Below are positions 1 through 7,956 of a DNA stretch of 13,261 nucleotides, piece after piece; the first letter of the stretch is position 1; every line of letters begins with the position of its first letter. The notes below the pieces were generated by a model that was given only the letters and a program-made list of their open reading frames with translations, did no database searches and was not told where the DNA came from. The position numbers and the translations under genes were made by a program. Location of the stretch: the NCBI GenBank assembly GCA_019418235.1, contig DYCH01000048.1, forward strand, positions 1 through 13,261, written 5' to 3'. This DNA comes from Sutterella sp. GTDB lineage: Bacteria; Pseudomonadota; Gammaproteobacteria; Burkholderiales; Burkholderiaceae_F.

Positions 1-71
1 GAGTCTGACTGAGGAACCAATTGTCCTCGGATAGCCTTTTCGATAAGGCGTTGTCGCATTTGTTCAAACAT
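1..71 (-). CDS. hsdS: Type I restriction-modification specificity subunit, N-terminal fragment (cut by window edge)
   Basis: HsdS is the DNA-recognition subunit of a type I R-M enzyme; it binds two HsdM subunits and directs both methylation and cleavage. Only the first 23 codons are inside the window. Reading from the ATG at 71 they begin MFEQMRQRLIEKAI and continue RGQLVPQSD. The pattern 'RQ-L-A-I-(R/Q)-G-(K/Q)-LVPQ' is the usual opening of HsdS proteins ahead of the first target-recognition domain. The start codon directly follows the hsdM stop (TAA then ATG, no spacer), and an AGAGGTG ribosome-binding sequence lies in the end of hsdM, so the two are probably translationally coupled. A second in-frame ATG at codon 5 is a possible alternative start. 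The recognition domains lie outside the window, so the target sequence cannot be predicted. Confidence 0.85.
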   Translation of the reverse strand, partial: MFEQMRQRLIEKAIRGQLVPQSD

Positions 72-1472
72 TTACAACACCTCTTGTTTTAATTTGGCAA
101 AGGCTTCGTTAATGATAGTAATGCGTTCTTCCATGCGAGCCATTACTTCTTCGAGTGTTAAATTTTCGATCTCAGACTTTTCAGTTTGAACCCAAGTAAT
201 ATCAAGGCTAATTAAATCGCGTTGAAGTAATTCTTCAGCAGCATATTTCCGCCAGCGGCCATTAGGATTATTCTCAGCGTCATAGGTTTCTTGACGTTTG
301 TCCAATGGAACTGAAGCCAAGTTAACAAACTCATCAAGGTGCTTGCGTTGAAGAGGATTGGAAACTAGAGTGTGTTTTACATCTGTACGATAGTCGTAAA
401 ACCAAACGTCTTTAGTTTCTTTTCCATTTTCAAAAAATAAGACATTAGCTTGTACGCCCTGTGCATAGAAAATTCCTGTAGGCAACCGCAGGATCGTATG
501 CAAGTTAAAACGTTCAAGCAGACGTCGACGAATTTCTTGTCCTTCACGTTCAAACAAAACATTGTCAGGTAAGACCACCCCTGCACGACCATTGGCTTTT
601 AACAAACTCATGATGTGTTGAACAAAATTCAACTGATTATTTTTGGTGGTCGTAATGAAATCAGGTCGGTTGACTTCCACTGAGCCAGCCTGTCTTGTGC
701 CAAAAGGTGGGTTGGCCAAAACCACATCGGCTAAGTTAGAAGGTTCTTTCAGAAGTGAGTCTTGGCACTTAATCGGAGATGTTGTATGACCGATTCCGTG
801 CAAGTACATATTCATTGAGCCAAGCGTGACAACTAGGGGTGTAATGTCAAATCCCGATAAGGCTTTAGAGTGAAGGAAGTCAAGTTTTTCTTCATCAGAC
901 GACTGAACTTTCATGTGGTTGTACGCAGAAAGTAGGAAGCCTGCAGTACCACATGCAGGATCGCAAACAGTTTCGTCAATCTTGGGATTAACAATGTCGA
1001 CGATTGCATCAATCAAAGGACGAGGCGTGAAATATTGACCCGCACCACTTTTTTTATCTTGACCATTCTTTTGCAGAATGCCCTCATACAAACCGCCCTT
1101 AACATCAGCATCCATCAGTAGCCATTGTTCTTCATTAATAAGTTCAATAACACGGTTCAAATAGACTGGCGTTTCAATGCGATTTTGAGCTTTTGCAAAA
1201 ATGGTACCCACGAGATTATTTTCTTTACTTAATAATTCAAGTGTGTTTTCATACTGTCCAATAAGCTCTTCACCTTCACATTTCAACAAATCTGGCCAAC
1301 GGTATCCATCAGGAATTAAAGATTCTTGTTCATAAAAATCCACTCGCTCCTGATCCATTTTGAGGAAAAGCAGGTAAGTTAATTGAGTAAGATAATCGGT
1401 AAATCCAATACCAGCTCCTGCCAGAACATCTGCAAGTCGCCAAGCTTTATTAACAAGGTCTTTTTCATTCAT
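72..1472 (-). CDS. hsdM: Type I restriction-modification DNA methyltransferase subunit M
   Basis: This 466-residue protein is the modification subunit. With HsdS it transfers a methyl group from S-adenosylmethionine to the N6 of adenine in the recognition site, protecting host DNA. An N-terminal helical HsdM_N region spans about residues 1-135. The N6-methyltransferase core follows: GQYFTP at 145-150, the SAM-binding motif DPACGTAGF at 171-179 and the catalytic NPPF at 254-257 (within VVLANPPFG). LPDNVLFE at 301-308 is another typical stretch. The C-terminal 40 residues are charged and helical, as in subunits that contact HsdS. All key residues are present, so the enzyme should be active. Only 3 nt separate its ATG from the hsdR stop, with no good ribosome-binding site, which suggests coupling to hsdR translation. 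Sampled GC is lower than in the core genes further along. Confidence 0.96.
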   Translation of the reverse strand: MNEKDLVNKAWRLADVLAGAGIGFTDYLTQLTYLLFLKMDQERVDFYEQESLIPDGYRWPDLLKCEGEELIGQYENTLELLSKENNLVGTIFAKAQNRIETPVYLNRVIELINEEQWLLMDADVKGGLYEGILQKNGQDKKSGAGQYFTPRPLIDAIVDIVNPKIDETVCDPACGTAGFLLSAYNHMKVQSSDEEKLDFLHSKALSGFDITPLVVTLGSMNMYLHGIGHTTSPIKCQDSLLKEPSNLADVVLANPPFGTRQAGSVEVNRPDFITTTKNNQLNFVQHIMSLLKANGRAGVVLPDNVLFEREGQEIRRRLLERFNLHTILRLPTGIFYAQGVQANVLFFENGKETKDVWFYDYRTDVKHTLVSNPLQRKHLDEFVNLASVPLDKRQETYDAENNPNGRWRKYAAEELLQRDLISLDITWVQTEKSEIENLTLEEVMARMEERITIINEAFAKLKQEVL

Positions 1473-1475
1473 GAT

Positions 1476-4199
1476 TTAGGCTACTTTTAAAATAAATTGA
1501 TTAAGGGATGCAATTTGCTCATTAGCGGCAGGCATAGACTTAAACATTCTTAACAAAGCATTCAGTAAATCAGGCTTTTTGTTAAGAAGGTCCTTTGCTT
1601 GTATTGAGCCATTCATAGCAATGTACTCAGCAACTTTTTTAAATACAAGTTTTTGTTCAGGGTTCATTGAAAAATCGCGTTGTTTTTGTCCGCACCAAAG
1701 TTCAAAATGCTTGGCAACAATAGTTGGAATTGCATACAAAGATGTAATTTGTTTGTATGCAAAACGAACAAGTTGAATGAGGTTGGTAATAGCATCAATT
1801 TGTTCTCCAATCAAAGGTTTAACAACGCCTTTGTTTTCAATGTTCAGACGCTCGTAGTCACCCCAAAGAAGAGTTGAATTAAAACCAGGAAGATCTTCAC
1901 GAAGTTTCGTTTCTAGGTCTTTGAGCATTTTACTGGTTAACTGTCCAACTTCATTGTTATAAATCAGTCTTAATGCCTCGATACGATCGCGATGGCGTTG
2001 AACGTAGGATTCAAACTCCTCAATAGACTTTTTTGCTAGCTCCATAGAAAACCCGAAATGTTGAATATTGTCAGGGGTTTCTTTTGTAACTTTTACATAT
2101 CCTTTAGCAATCTCGATAAGTTTTTTACGAGCTGGAATATTATTTAAGAGGTCGCTAACCAATGCTACTCTTTCGGCATTTTCCTCGTTTGCAGAAATGA
2201 ATTCTGGCAATAGGCTCTTTTCAAGAGCATCAAATATGCGTTTAGCCAAATCAAGCAGGTTAAAGTTGGCGATTTCATAAAAACGATCTAAATCTTCTTT
2301 ATCCGCACAGTTGCCTATTCTGCTAAGTTTCCCTGCAAGTAATTGCAAATAATCATCAGGGATATATCTAAGCGACATTTGCTCGATTAATTGTTCTAAC
2401 GTTGGGTTGAACGGACGCTTGGCAGTATCAGATGGTGAAGGAGTAACTTTTTCACTTTCAGTGACTCCCACCGCATCAATTAAAAAGAACAAATCTTTTG
2501 AGTAGGCATTAGGAGTAACCTTTTGCAATGCGTCTGGTTTAATTGTTCTAACGCCTCGCCCTTTCATTTGTCGATAGAGAACATCGGAACGAACGTCATT
2601 GAGAAAGATCAGAACTTCCAACGGCGGGACATCAGTGCCCGTCGCAACTAGGGTAACGGTTACTGCAATTCGAAATTCTTTGTCAATGTTGAAAGATTTA
2701 ATTAAATCCTGGCTGTTACCAACTGAATATGTAATTCGCTGAACAAATTTCTCGTCATTTGTTTTATCGAAAACCTCTTTTGCAATTCTGACAACGGTTT
2801 GGGCATGAGCTTCACTAGTCGCAAAGATTAATGTTTTGGGTAAATAGTCAAAATTCGGTTCACGTTCGGGGTACAGCTCGGAATACACCACATCTTTGTA
2901 GTGCTGAAGCACTTTCCGGATATTATCTTCAACAATGATGCTTCGGTTTAGTTGCCCTTTCGAAAAGGTAGTATCTTCCTTAACATCTCGAATTTCAGTT
3001 CGATTTGTCTCTCGACTTGTAACTTCAATTTGAGTTCCAGCTTGAACTTCGCCACCATGTTCACCTAAATCAGTTGCTATCCGGTAAATACGATGAGGAA
3101 CGTTCACACCATCCACAATAGATTTTTCTAATGTGTAGTCAGAAACCTGATTATTTTCAAAGAAGGTATTCGTTTCTGAGATTGGCGTTGCGGTTAAGCC
3201 AAGCAAAAATGCGTTATTAAAGTAGGATAGTACCTTTTGCCAGTCGCTATAGATAGAGCGGTGACATTCGTCGATAATTATCAAATCAAAGAAGTCCGAG
3301 GGGATTCGCGGATTTTCAGGAATTTCAACAACATCACCTTCCTTGTGCCCTTTACGGTTATCCTCGTCTTCCTCGCTGTACTCAATAGATTCGCCCGTTA
3401 GTTGCGAATACAATCTTTGAATAGTGCTGATATACACTTTAGTTTTTTCATTTAACGGCTTGCTTGTTAGTTTTTCGACTGCGTGAATATCAGTAAATAC
3501 TTGTCCCTTTTCTGTTAATGAAAAGCGAGAGAAGTTATCGAGGGCGTTCGAACCAAGATTATTTCGGTCAACAAGGTATAACACACGCTTAACTGGAGTG
3601 TAGTTAAGCATTCGATAAGCGACCATACATGAAGTAAAAGTTTTCCCTGCGCCTGTAGCTAAAACCATTAAAGCGCGCTTTTTCCCACTTTTAATAGAAT
3701 TCTCAAATGCTTGAATTGCTTCAAACTGACAAGTTCGTAAACCCTTCGGATCTAGGAATGGGAAGGAGTTATAGTTTTTCTCAATTCCTAGGCTTTTCAA
3801 AAGTTCACGCGGGCGGTGAAAATCTTTTTGCTGTGCAAATTCGGAGTCCTTTATGCGCACATCTTTGAAAGCAATTTCTCGTCCATTGGATACATAAGCA
3901 AAAGGAATCACTTTTTCGTAGGTCGGATACCACTTTTGCAAAAGCCGTGTGTAATCTTCCGCCTGAGATTGCATTTTGATGTCGTTAATGCGGATGTCGC
4001 TTTTTTTTGCTTCGACAACTCCGATAGCTTTGCCTCCGACAAGCAAAAGGTAGTCTGATTCTTTGTTACCCTCCATCAGACCTTCGCGGATTGCAACTGC
4101 GTTTGAGTTCGGGGTTAACTGATTGCGATCAATCACTTCCCAACCAGCGTCGCGAAGCTTCATGTCGATCCATACTCTTGCTTTATCTTCGGGCTTCAT
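1476..4199 (-). CDS. hsdR: Type I restriction-modification endonuclease/translocase subunit R
   Basis: This 907-residue protein is the motor and nuclease subunit, which translocates DNA using ATP and cuts it away from unmethylated sites. The N-terminal HSDR_N nuclease domain shows a PD-(D/E)xK-type core with D49 and E63-A-K65. The SF2 helicase motor follows: Walker A ATGAGKT at 181-187, DECH box at 310-313, motif III GLTATP at 334-339, motif V ATGTDVP at 519-525 and motif VI YRQMKGRGVR at 542-551. Residues from about 600 on are a helical tail of the EcoEI_R_C kind that usually docks on the M2S1 core. The R-M-S gene order and the EcoEI-like subunit suggest a type IB-like enzyme (inference). 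An AAAGGAA ribosome-binding sequence (plus-strand 4208-4214) lies 8 nt before the ATG. No motif is missing and there is no frameshift. Confidence 0.96.
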   Translation of the reverse strand: MKPEDKARVWIDMKLRDAGWEVIDRNQLTPNSNAVAIREGLMEGNKESDYLLLVGGKAIGVVEAKKSDIRINDIKMQSQAEDYTRLLQKWYPTYEKVIPFAYVSNGREIAFKDVRIKDSEFAQQKDFHRPRELLKSLGIEKNYNSFPFLDPKGLRTCQFEAIQAFENSIKSGKKRALMVLATGAGKTFTSCMVAYRMLNYTPVKRVLYLVDRNNLGSNALDNFSRFSLTEKGQVFTDIHAVEKLTSKPLNEKTKVYISTIQRLYSQLTGESIEYSEEDEDNRKGHKEGDVVEIPENPRIPSDFFDLIIIDECHRSIYSDWQKVLSYFNNAFLLGLTATPISETNTFFENNQVSDYTLEKSIVDGVNVPHRIYRIATDLGEHGGEVQAGTQIEVTSRETNRTEIRDVKEDTTFSKGQLNRSIIVEDNIRKVLQHYKDVVYSELYPEREPNFDYLPKTLIFATSEAHAQTVVRIAKEVFDKTNDEKFVQRITYSVGNSQDLIKSFNIDKEFRIAVTVTLVATGTDVPPLEVLIFLNDVRSDVLYRQMKGRGVRTIKPDALQKVTPNAYSKDLFFLIDAVGVTESEKVTPSPSDTAKRPFNPTLEQLIEQMSLRYIPDDYLQLLAGKLSRIGNCADKEDLDRFYEIANFNLLDLAKRIFDALEKSLLPEFISANEENAERVALVSDLLNNIPARKKLIEIAKGYVKVTKETPDNIQHFGFSMELAKKSIEEFESYVQRHRDRIEALRLIYNNEVGQLTSKMLKDLETKLREDLPGFNSTLLWGDYERLNIENKGVVKPLIGEQIDAITNLIQLVRFAYKQITSLYAIPTIVAKHFELWCGQKQRDFSMNPEQKLVFKKVAEYIAMNGSIQAKDLLNKKPDLLNALLRMFKSMPAANEQIASLNQFILKVA

Positions 4200-4570
4200 A
4201 AACTCTATTCCTTTGCGTAACTAATCGTCGTGATTGAGTTATTTTTTGCTATAGGTTTGGTTCATTATTGCAACGATGAGACTTTATTCATGTCTACTAA
4301 TTATCGAACAAAATTCAACGTAAGATTCTATAAATTATGCCGTAAAACAGTTACAAAATCGCTATTTCATTGAAATTAAAAGATAAAGTTTTGAGTTGCT
4401 TCAAATTGTATTTAATAACGGAAATAGGTTAGGTAAACATCGAATGTGGAAAGGAGAGTTTGTTTTCTAAGTAATGCCGAAGATAAATTTTGAGCCACTC
4501 ATATGGTTTTTAACTTCTAAAGCTACTAAAGGATTAAAATTCACCTTCTGAAAACTCATTCTTCCCCAAA
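4200..4570. other. AT-rich intergenic region between hsdR and the exporter gene
   Basis: This is 371 bp between two divergently oriented genes and must hold both their promoters. It is strongly AT-rich and I see no credible ORF, tRNA or repeat array. I could not pair any convincing -35 and -10 boxes with 16-18 bp spacing on either strand, so no promoter is called. A 13-bp palindrome (ATTTCA-T-TGAAAT, 4364-4376) could be a small operator. The exporter start at 4571 has no clear ribosome-binding sequence. This gap marks one edge of the AT-rich R-M block. Confidence 0.5.
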
Positions 4571-5212
4571 ATGATCAACACCTCTTTATTTCTCTTATTT
4601 TTAATTACCTCAAGCTGCACGGTAGCCTCCCCTGGCCCCGGCGTTTTGATGACGCTCACCAGTGCCATCCGCTATGGTTTACGTTCTGCTTGTTGGGTCA
4701 TTTTGGGCACGGCTTCTGGCACTGTCATCATGGCCGTCATCTCTTCAACGGGTCTTGGCATCTTAATTGCCAATTCTCCCGCAACCTTTGAAGTGATTAA
4801 GTCCTTGGGTGCCTGCTACATGATTTATTTAGGCATTCGACTTTATCGTGCCAAGCCCTTTAGCTTTGAATTGGCTACTAAAGAAAAAGAGTCTGTTAAC
4901 TTCGCTCAGCGTGGACGCTTGTGGCTTCAAGGGGTGACGCTTCAAATGACCAACCCCATGTTGATCATGTTCTTTATTTCATTGTTCCCTCAGTTTTTGG
5001 ATCATGAACTCAATTACGTGGGTCAAGTGGCGATTATGAGCTTGACGTATTTCTCGTTGGTTTGCGTCATTCACTTGGGTTACGGTTGGGTCGCTGCAAA
5101 CTTCCGTCATCTTTTATCGACACCGAAAGCCGCCCGAATTATTAACTGTGTCGGCGGTACGATCTTTATTTTGTTGGCTTTGCGTGTCTTTTTGACGATG
5201 GCAACGGCATAA
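4571..5212 (+). CDS. LysE/RhtB family amino-acid exporter
   Basis: This 213-residue inner-membrane protein probably exports an amino acid (family members export lysine/arginine, homoserine/threonine or leucine) with proton antiport; the substrate cannot be read from sequence. Six hydrophobic segments are visible at about residues 4-26, 38-65, 71-93, 125-141, 148-173 and 189-209. The family signature PGPGVLM sits at 21-27 at the end of the first helix, followed by the usual 'A-I-R-YG' at 32-36. A second signature, TNPML, is at 127-131 at the start of helix 4. Length matches the family norm of 200-215. The start is chosen because the first helix begins right after it, although no good ribosome-binding site precedes it. 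The gene stands alone between the R-M operon and the acetyltransferase, with palindromes just downstream. Confidence 0.9.
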   Translation: MINTSLFLLFLITSSCTVASPGPGVLMTLTSAIRYGLRSACWVILGTASGTVIMAVISSTGLGILIANSPATFEVIKSLGACYMIYLGIRLYRAKPFSFELATKEKESVNFAQRGRLWLQGVTLQMTNPMLIMFFISLFPQFLDHELNYVGQVAIMSLTYFSLVCVIHLGYGWVAANFRHLLSTPKAARIINCVGGTIFILLALRVFLTMATA

Positions 5213-5220
5213 AGCTTGGA

Positions 5221-5249
5221 CTATCGTCCGATAGAAAAATCGATTTTTC
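5221..5249 (+). terminator. Pair of adjacent palindromes downstream of the exporter gene (weak terminator candidate)
   Basis: CTATC-GTCC-GATAG (5221-5234 including a central extension) is followed at once by the perfect 16-bp palindrome GAAAAATCGATTTTTC (5234-5249). The first can form a 5-bp stem with a 4-nt loop; the second a 6-bp AT stem with loop TCGA and a T-rich 3' arm. It lies 9 nt after the exporter stop, so a terminator is the simplest reading. The stems are weak and a protein-binding site is also possible. Confidence 0.35.
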
Positions 5250-5295
5250 GCTAAACTTAGTCTGTTATACCCATTCATTTTGAAGTGAGTAATCT

Positions 5296-5781
5296 ATGCC
5301 TAATTTTCAGATCCGCCCCGCAACCCTTGAAGATTGCGAGTTGGTGTTAAGTTTCGTTCGTCGTTTGGCCGAGTATGAAAAGATGCTCGATGAGGTCGTT
5401 GCGACCGTTGATGATGTCAAACGAGAACTTTTTGGCGAAAAGGCGATTGCTCACTGTGTGATTGCTTATGAAGATGAAACCCCGGTGGGTTTTGCCTTCT
5501 ATTTCTATAACTGCTCAACGTTCTTAACCCGCAAGGGTCTTTATTTAGAAGACCTTTTCATTGATCCTGCTCATCGAGGTAAGGGTTACGGTAAAGCCAT
5601 TATGCGTTACTTGGCCGCCAAAGCGCTCGAAGAAAAATGCGGTCGCTTTGAATGGGTGGTTTTGGATTGGAATGAGCCTGCTATCGGTTTTTATGAAAAA
5701 ATCGGTGCCTCCGTATTACCTAACTGGCGTATTTGCCGTTTGACCGGTGAGTCATTGGCGAACTTTGCCGAGTCGAAATAG
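5296..5781 (+). CDS. GNAT family N-acetyltransferase, diamine/spermidine acetyltransferase-like
   Basis: This 161-residue single-domain GNAT enzyme transfers acetyl from acetyl-CoA to an amine. The acetyl-CoA pyrophosphate-binding loop R/Q-x-x-G-x-G/A is seen as RGKGYG at 94-99, preceded by LYLEDLFIDPAH (82-93). Motif B follows with VVLDWN at 121-126 and the likely general acid Tyr133 in FYEKIGA. The 'LYLEDL ... HRGKGYG ... VLDWN ... FYEKIGA' arrangement resembles eukaryotic SAT1/SAT2 (spermidine/spermine or thialysine acetyltransferases), so a polyamine or lysine-analogue substrate is a reasonable but unproven guess. A weak extended -10 (TGTTATAC, 5263-5270) lies upstream. The stop codon overlaps the AGGA ribosome-binding sequence of dnaX, so dnaX is probably co-expressed from this gene's promoter. 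Confidence 0.88.
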   Translation: MPNFQIRPATLEDCELVLSFVRRLAEYEKMLDEVVATVDDVKRELFGEKAIAHCVIAYEDETPVGFAFYFYNCSTFLTRKGLYLEDLFIDPAHRGKGYGKAIMRYLAAKALEEKCGRFEWVVLDWNEPAIGFYEKIGASVLPNWRICRLTGESLANFAESK

Positions 5782-5789
5782 GATTGACC

Positions 5790-7919
5790 ATGGCCTCTCA
5801 AGTTTTGGCCCGTAAATGGCGCCCTCATGATTTTGAAAGTGTAGTGGGACAAGAGCCTGTTGTTCAGGCTTTAACGCACGCACTTCGTGAAAACCGTCTT
5901 CACCATGCCTATTTGTTTACGGGTACGCGTGGTGTCGGTAAGACGACTTTGTCGCGTATTTTGGCCAAGAGCCTCAACTGTATGGGGCCCGATGGCAAGG
6001 GTGGCGTGACGGATCACCCGTGCGGTGTTTGTGAAGCGTGCCGTGCGATTGATGAAGGTCGCTTTGTCGACTACATCGAAATGGACGCTGCAAGTAACCG
6101 TTCCGTTGAAGAAATGACGGCGTTACTTGAACAAGCCATGTATGCGCCTACCAATGCTCGCTACAAGGTCTACATGATTGACGAAGTCCATCAGTTGACC
6201 ACGCACGCTTTTAACGCCATGCTCAAAACGCTCGAAGAGCCGCCCGAGTATGTGAAATTCATTTTGGCAACGACCGATCCCCAAAAGGTTCCGGTGACGG
6301 TGCTCTCTCGCTGTATTCAATTCAATCTCCGCAATGTGACGCCGCAAATTGTGGCCGATCACATGAAGACGATTTTGGACGCTGAGAAGATTGAAGCTGA
6401 ACCCGCTGCCCTTAAGCTTTTAGGGATTGGTGCTTGCGGCTCTATGCGCGACGGTTTAAGTTTGTTGGATCAAGCCATTGCTTTTGCCGGTAATCGCCCC
6501 GTGACGCTTGAGAGTGTTCGCGAAATGTTGGGCATGATGGATAGCGATGTTTTGATTCAATTGCTTCGTGCTTTAGCCAAGGGCGACGCTCATCAAATGC
6601 TTGAGATTGCCAACACGATGTCCATGCGAAGCTTGAGTTTTTCTCAAGCTGTGCGTGACTTGGCAAGCCTCTTGCACCGCATTACGTTGGCGCAATTTGA
6701 TCCCTTAAGTGTTGCTTCAGATGATTTAGACCGTGATGCGATTTTTGAACTCGCCCAAGTCTTTACGAAACCTGAAGTACAGCTTTATTACCAAATCATG
6801 CTTAACGCCCGTGGCGACATGAATTTGGCTCCCGACGAGTATGCGGGTTTCACGATGGCTTTGATGAGAATGTTGGCCTTTAAGCCCGCGGGTCTCGTCA
6901 AGACTGAATTACCCAAGCGCTTTGAATTTCCTGAGGTGAAGGCCCCGGCCGTTGAAGCCAAAGCACCGGTGGCTCCCGTCGCTTCAGAAGTGACAGCTCC
7001 CGTTGCAAAGCCTGTTTCACTGGTTGTTGAATCTGCTCCTATCCAAAAGACCGAACCGTCAGAACCTGCTCCTTGGGAAGATGTCCCGGGGGAGGTATTA
7101 GCGGGTAGTGCGCCTGCGGTGCCTGCCCGCCAAGAGCAGCAACCGATCGAACCTCAACCTGTTGTTGAAGAAAAGCCTCAAGAAGCGCCTGTCGTTGAAG
7201 AGACAAAACCCGTTACAAAAACGAGTACGGTCATTGAAGACGATGAGGATGACGTTCCGTACAATCCAGATCAGATGTACGGCGAAGCGGATTATCAAGC
7301 ATCGATTGATGACTATGATGATTTTGGCGCAAGTGCCACTCCTTCTTTTGATGAACCTCAAGCAGAAGCTCAAGAGGCTGATGAATCCGTGGATTTGGGT
7401 AGTGGTTATTCGGACTATTATGAAGCCACGCCCGAGGACGAGATTCCTGAATTTAGTGAAATCGGGAAAGTCTGGTACGAAAAGATGCGCTACACGTATC
7501 CTTCGACCTATGCTCGAGATATTCTCTTTAGAAGTGAGTGCGTGGCCATCGAAGGCACGACCATTCGTTTGCATTTGGATCCCTTCTACTCGGGGCGCTT
7601 AAGAAACGAACAAGCGATGCGTTTGGTTCAACGAATTGTGGATCCGGTCTTTGGCCACCGCATGAAGATTGAAGTGGAGCTCGTTGAGCCACGTTCCCGT
7701 ACAATTCACCAACAAATGGTTTGGGAAAAGCGAGAAGCGAAGAAAAAAGAAGAGGCGAAGTGGTTAAAGAGCCACTACATTGCCATCGACGATCCCGAAG
7801 AGAAAAAGGCGGCCATTGAGGCGTTAAAAAATACCCCTCAAGCCAAGATCATTGCCCGTCGCTTTAATGCGAAAATTGATCAGTCGTCAATTAAGAAATT
7901 GGTTTCTCGTCAGTCTTGA
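5790..7919 (+). CDS. dnaX: DNA polymerase III subunits tau (and possibly gamma)
   Basis: DnaX is the AAA+ motor of the clamp loader; tau also tethers polymerase cores and the DnaB helicase at the fork. I choose the ATG at 5790 (709 residues) over an in-frame TTG at 5784, because AGGA (5780-5783) is spaced 6 nt from the ATG and the product begins MASQVLARKWRP as in the family. Visible in the AAA+ part: Walker A GTRGVGKT (45-52), zinc-module cysteines C64, C78, C81 and C84, the DEVH Walker B (131-134) and the SRC sensor/finger (173-175). Residues of about 370-555 are a Pro/Ala/Val then Asp/Glu-rich low-complexity linker, longer than in E. coli. Residues 556-709 form the C-terminal tau domain ending in ARRFNAKIDQSSIKKL, similar to the E. 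coli tau end. The linker contains a candidate -1 frameshift signal, listed separately. The A AAA AAG heptamer used in E. coli is absent from the linker. Confidence 0.97.
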   Translation: MASQVLARKWRPHDFESVVGQEPVVQALTHALRENRLHHAYLFTGTRGVGKTTLSRILAKSLNCMGPDGKGGVTDHPCGVCEACRAIDEGRFVDYIEMDAASNRSVEEMTALLEQAMYAPTNARYKVYMIDEVHQLTTHAFNAMLKTLEEPPEYVKFILATTDPQKVPVTVLSRCIQFNLRNVTPQIVADHMKTILDAEKIEAEPAALKLLGIGACGSMRDGLSLLDQAIAFAGNRPVTLESVREMLGMMDSDVLIQLLRALAKGDAHQMLEIANTMSMRSLSFSQAVRDLASLLHRITLAQFDPLSVASDDLDRDAIFELAQVFTKPEVQLYYQIMLNARGDMNLAPDEYAGFTMALMRMLAFKPAGLVKTELPKRFEFPEVKAPAVEAKAPVAPVASEVTAPVAKPVSLVVESAPIQKTEPSEPAPWEDVPGEVLAGSAPAVPARQEQQPIEPQPVVEEKPQEAPVVEETKPVTKTSTVIEDDEDDVPYNPDQMYGEADYQASIDDYDDFGASATPSFDEPQAEAQEADESVDLGSGYSDYYEATPEDEIPEFSEIGKVWYEKMRYTYPSTYARDILFRSECVAIEGTTIRLHLDPFYSGRLRNEQAMRLVQRIVDPVFGHRMKIEVELVEPRSRTIHQQMVWEKREAKKKEEAKWLKSHYIAIDDPEEKKAAIEALKNTPQAKIIARRFNAKIDQSSIKKLVSRQS
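7085..7130 (+). promoter_or_regulatory. Candidate -1 programmed frameshift signal in dnaX (slippery heptamer plus hairpin)
   Basis: In the dnaX reading frame the codons GTC CCG GGG give the heptamer C CCG GGG (7085-7091), which has the X XXY YYZ form. Nine nt later a GC-rich hairpin begins. Its outer 8-bp stem is GCGGGTAG (7101-7108) with CTGCCCGC (7123-7130), one G-U pair included. After a bulged T comes an inner 5-bp stem GCGCC/GGTGC closed by loop TGC. A ribosome slipping -1 would add Gly-Gly-Ile-Ser-Gly and stop at TAG (7106-7108) inside the stem, giving 439 residues. E. coli gamma is made the same way and has 431. A purine-rich GGGAAG (7075-7080) lies 4 nt upstream of the heptamer but is a poor anti-SD match and closer than the E. 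coli element. CCCGGGG is not a classical strong bacterial slippery site, so function is inference. Confidence 0.5.
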
Positions 7920-7956
7920 TGAGAAGAGAAAAGTTTTAACTTAAAAAGGAAACATT

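Noticed and set aside
7108..7602. A 164-codon +1-frame ORF inside dnaX, starting at GTG after a good GGAGGT sequence
   Set aside because: The product is an extremely Lys/Arg/Leu-rich shadow of an acidic linker with no domain, and the 11-nt spacing is long. It is an artefact of codon composition; the same bases form part of the frameshift candidate.
7738..7755. A-rich run (AAG AAA AAA GAA) near the 3' end of dnaX as a frameshift or slippage site
   Set aside because: The phase gives G AAA AAA, not A AAA AAG, and the position is around residue 650, after most of the tau domain, so it could not make a gamma-like product.
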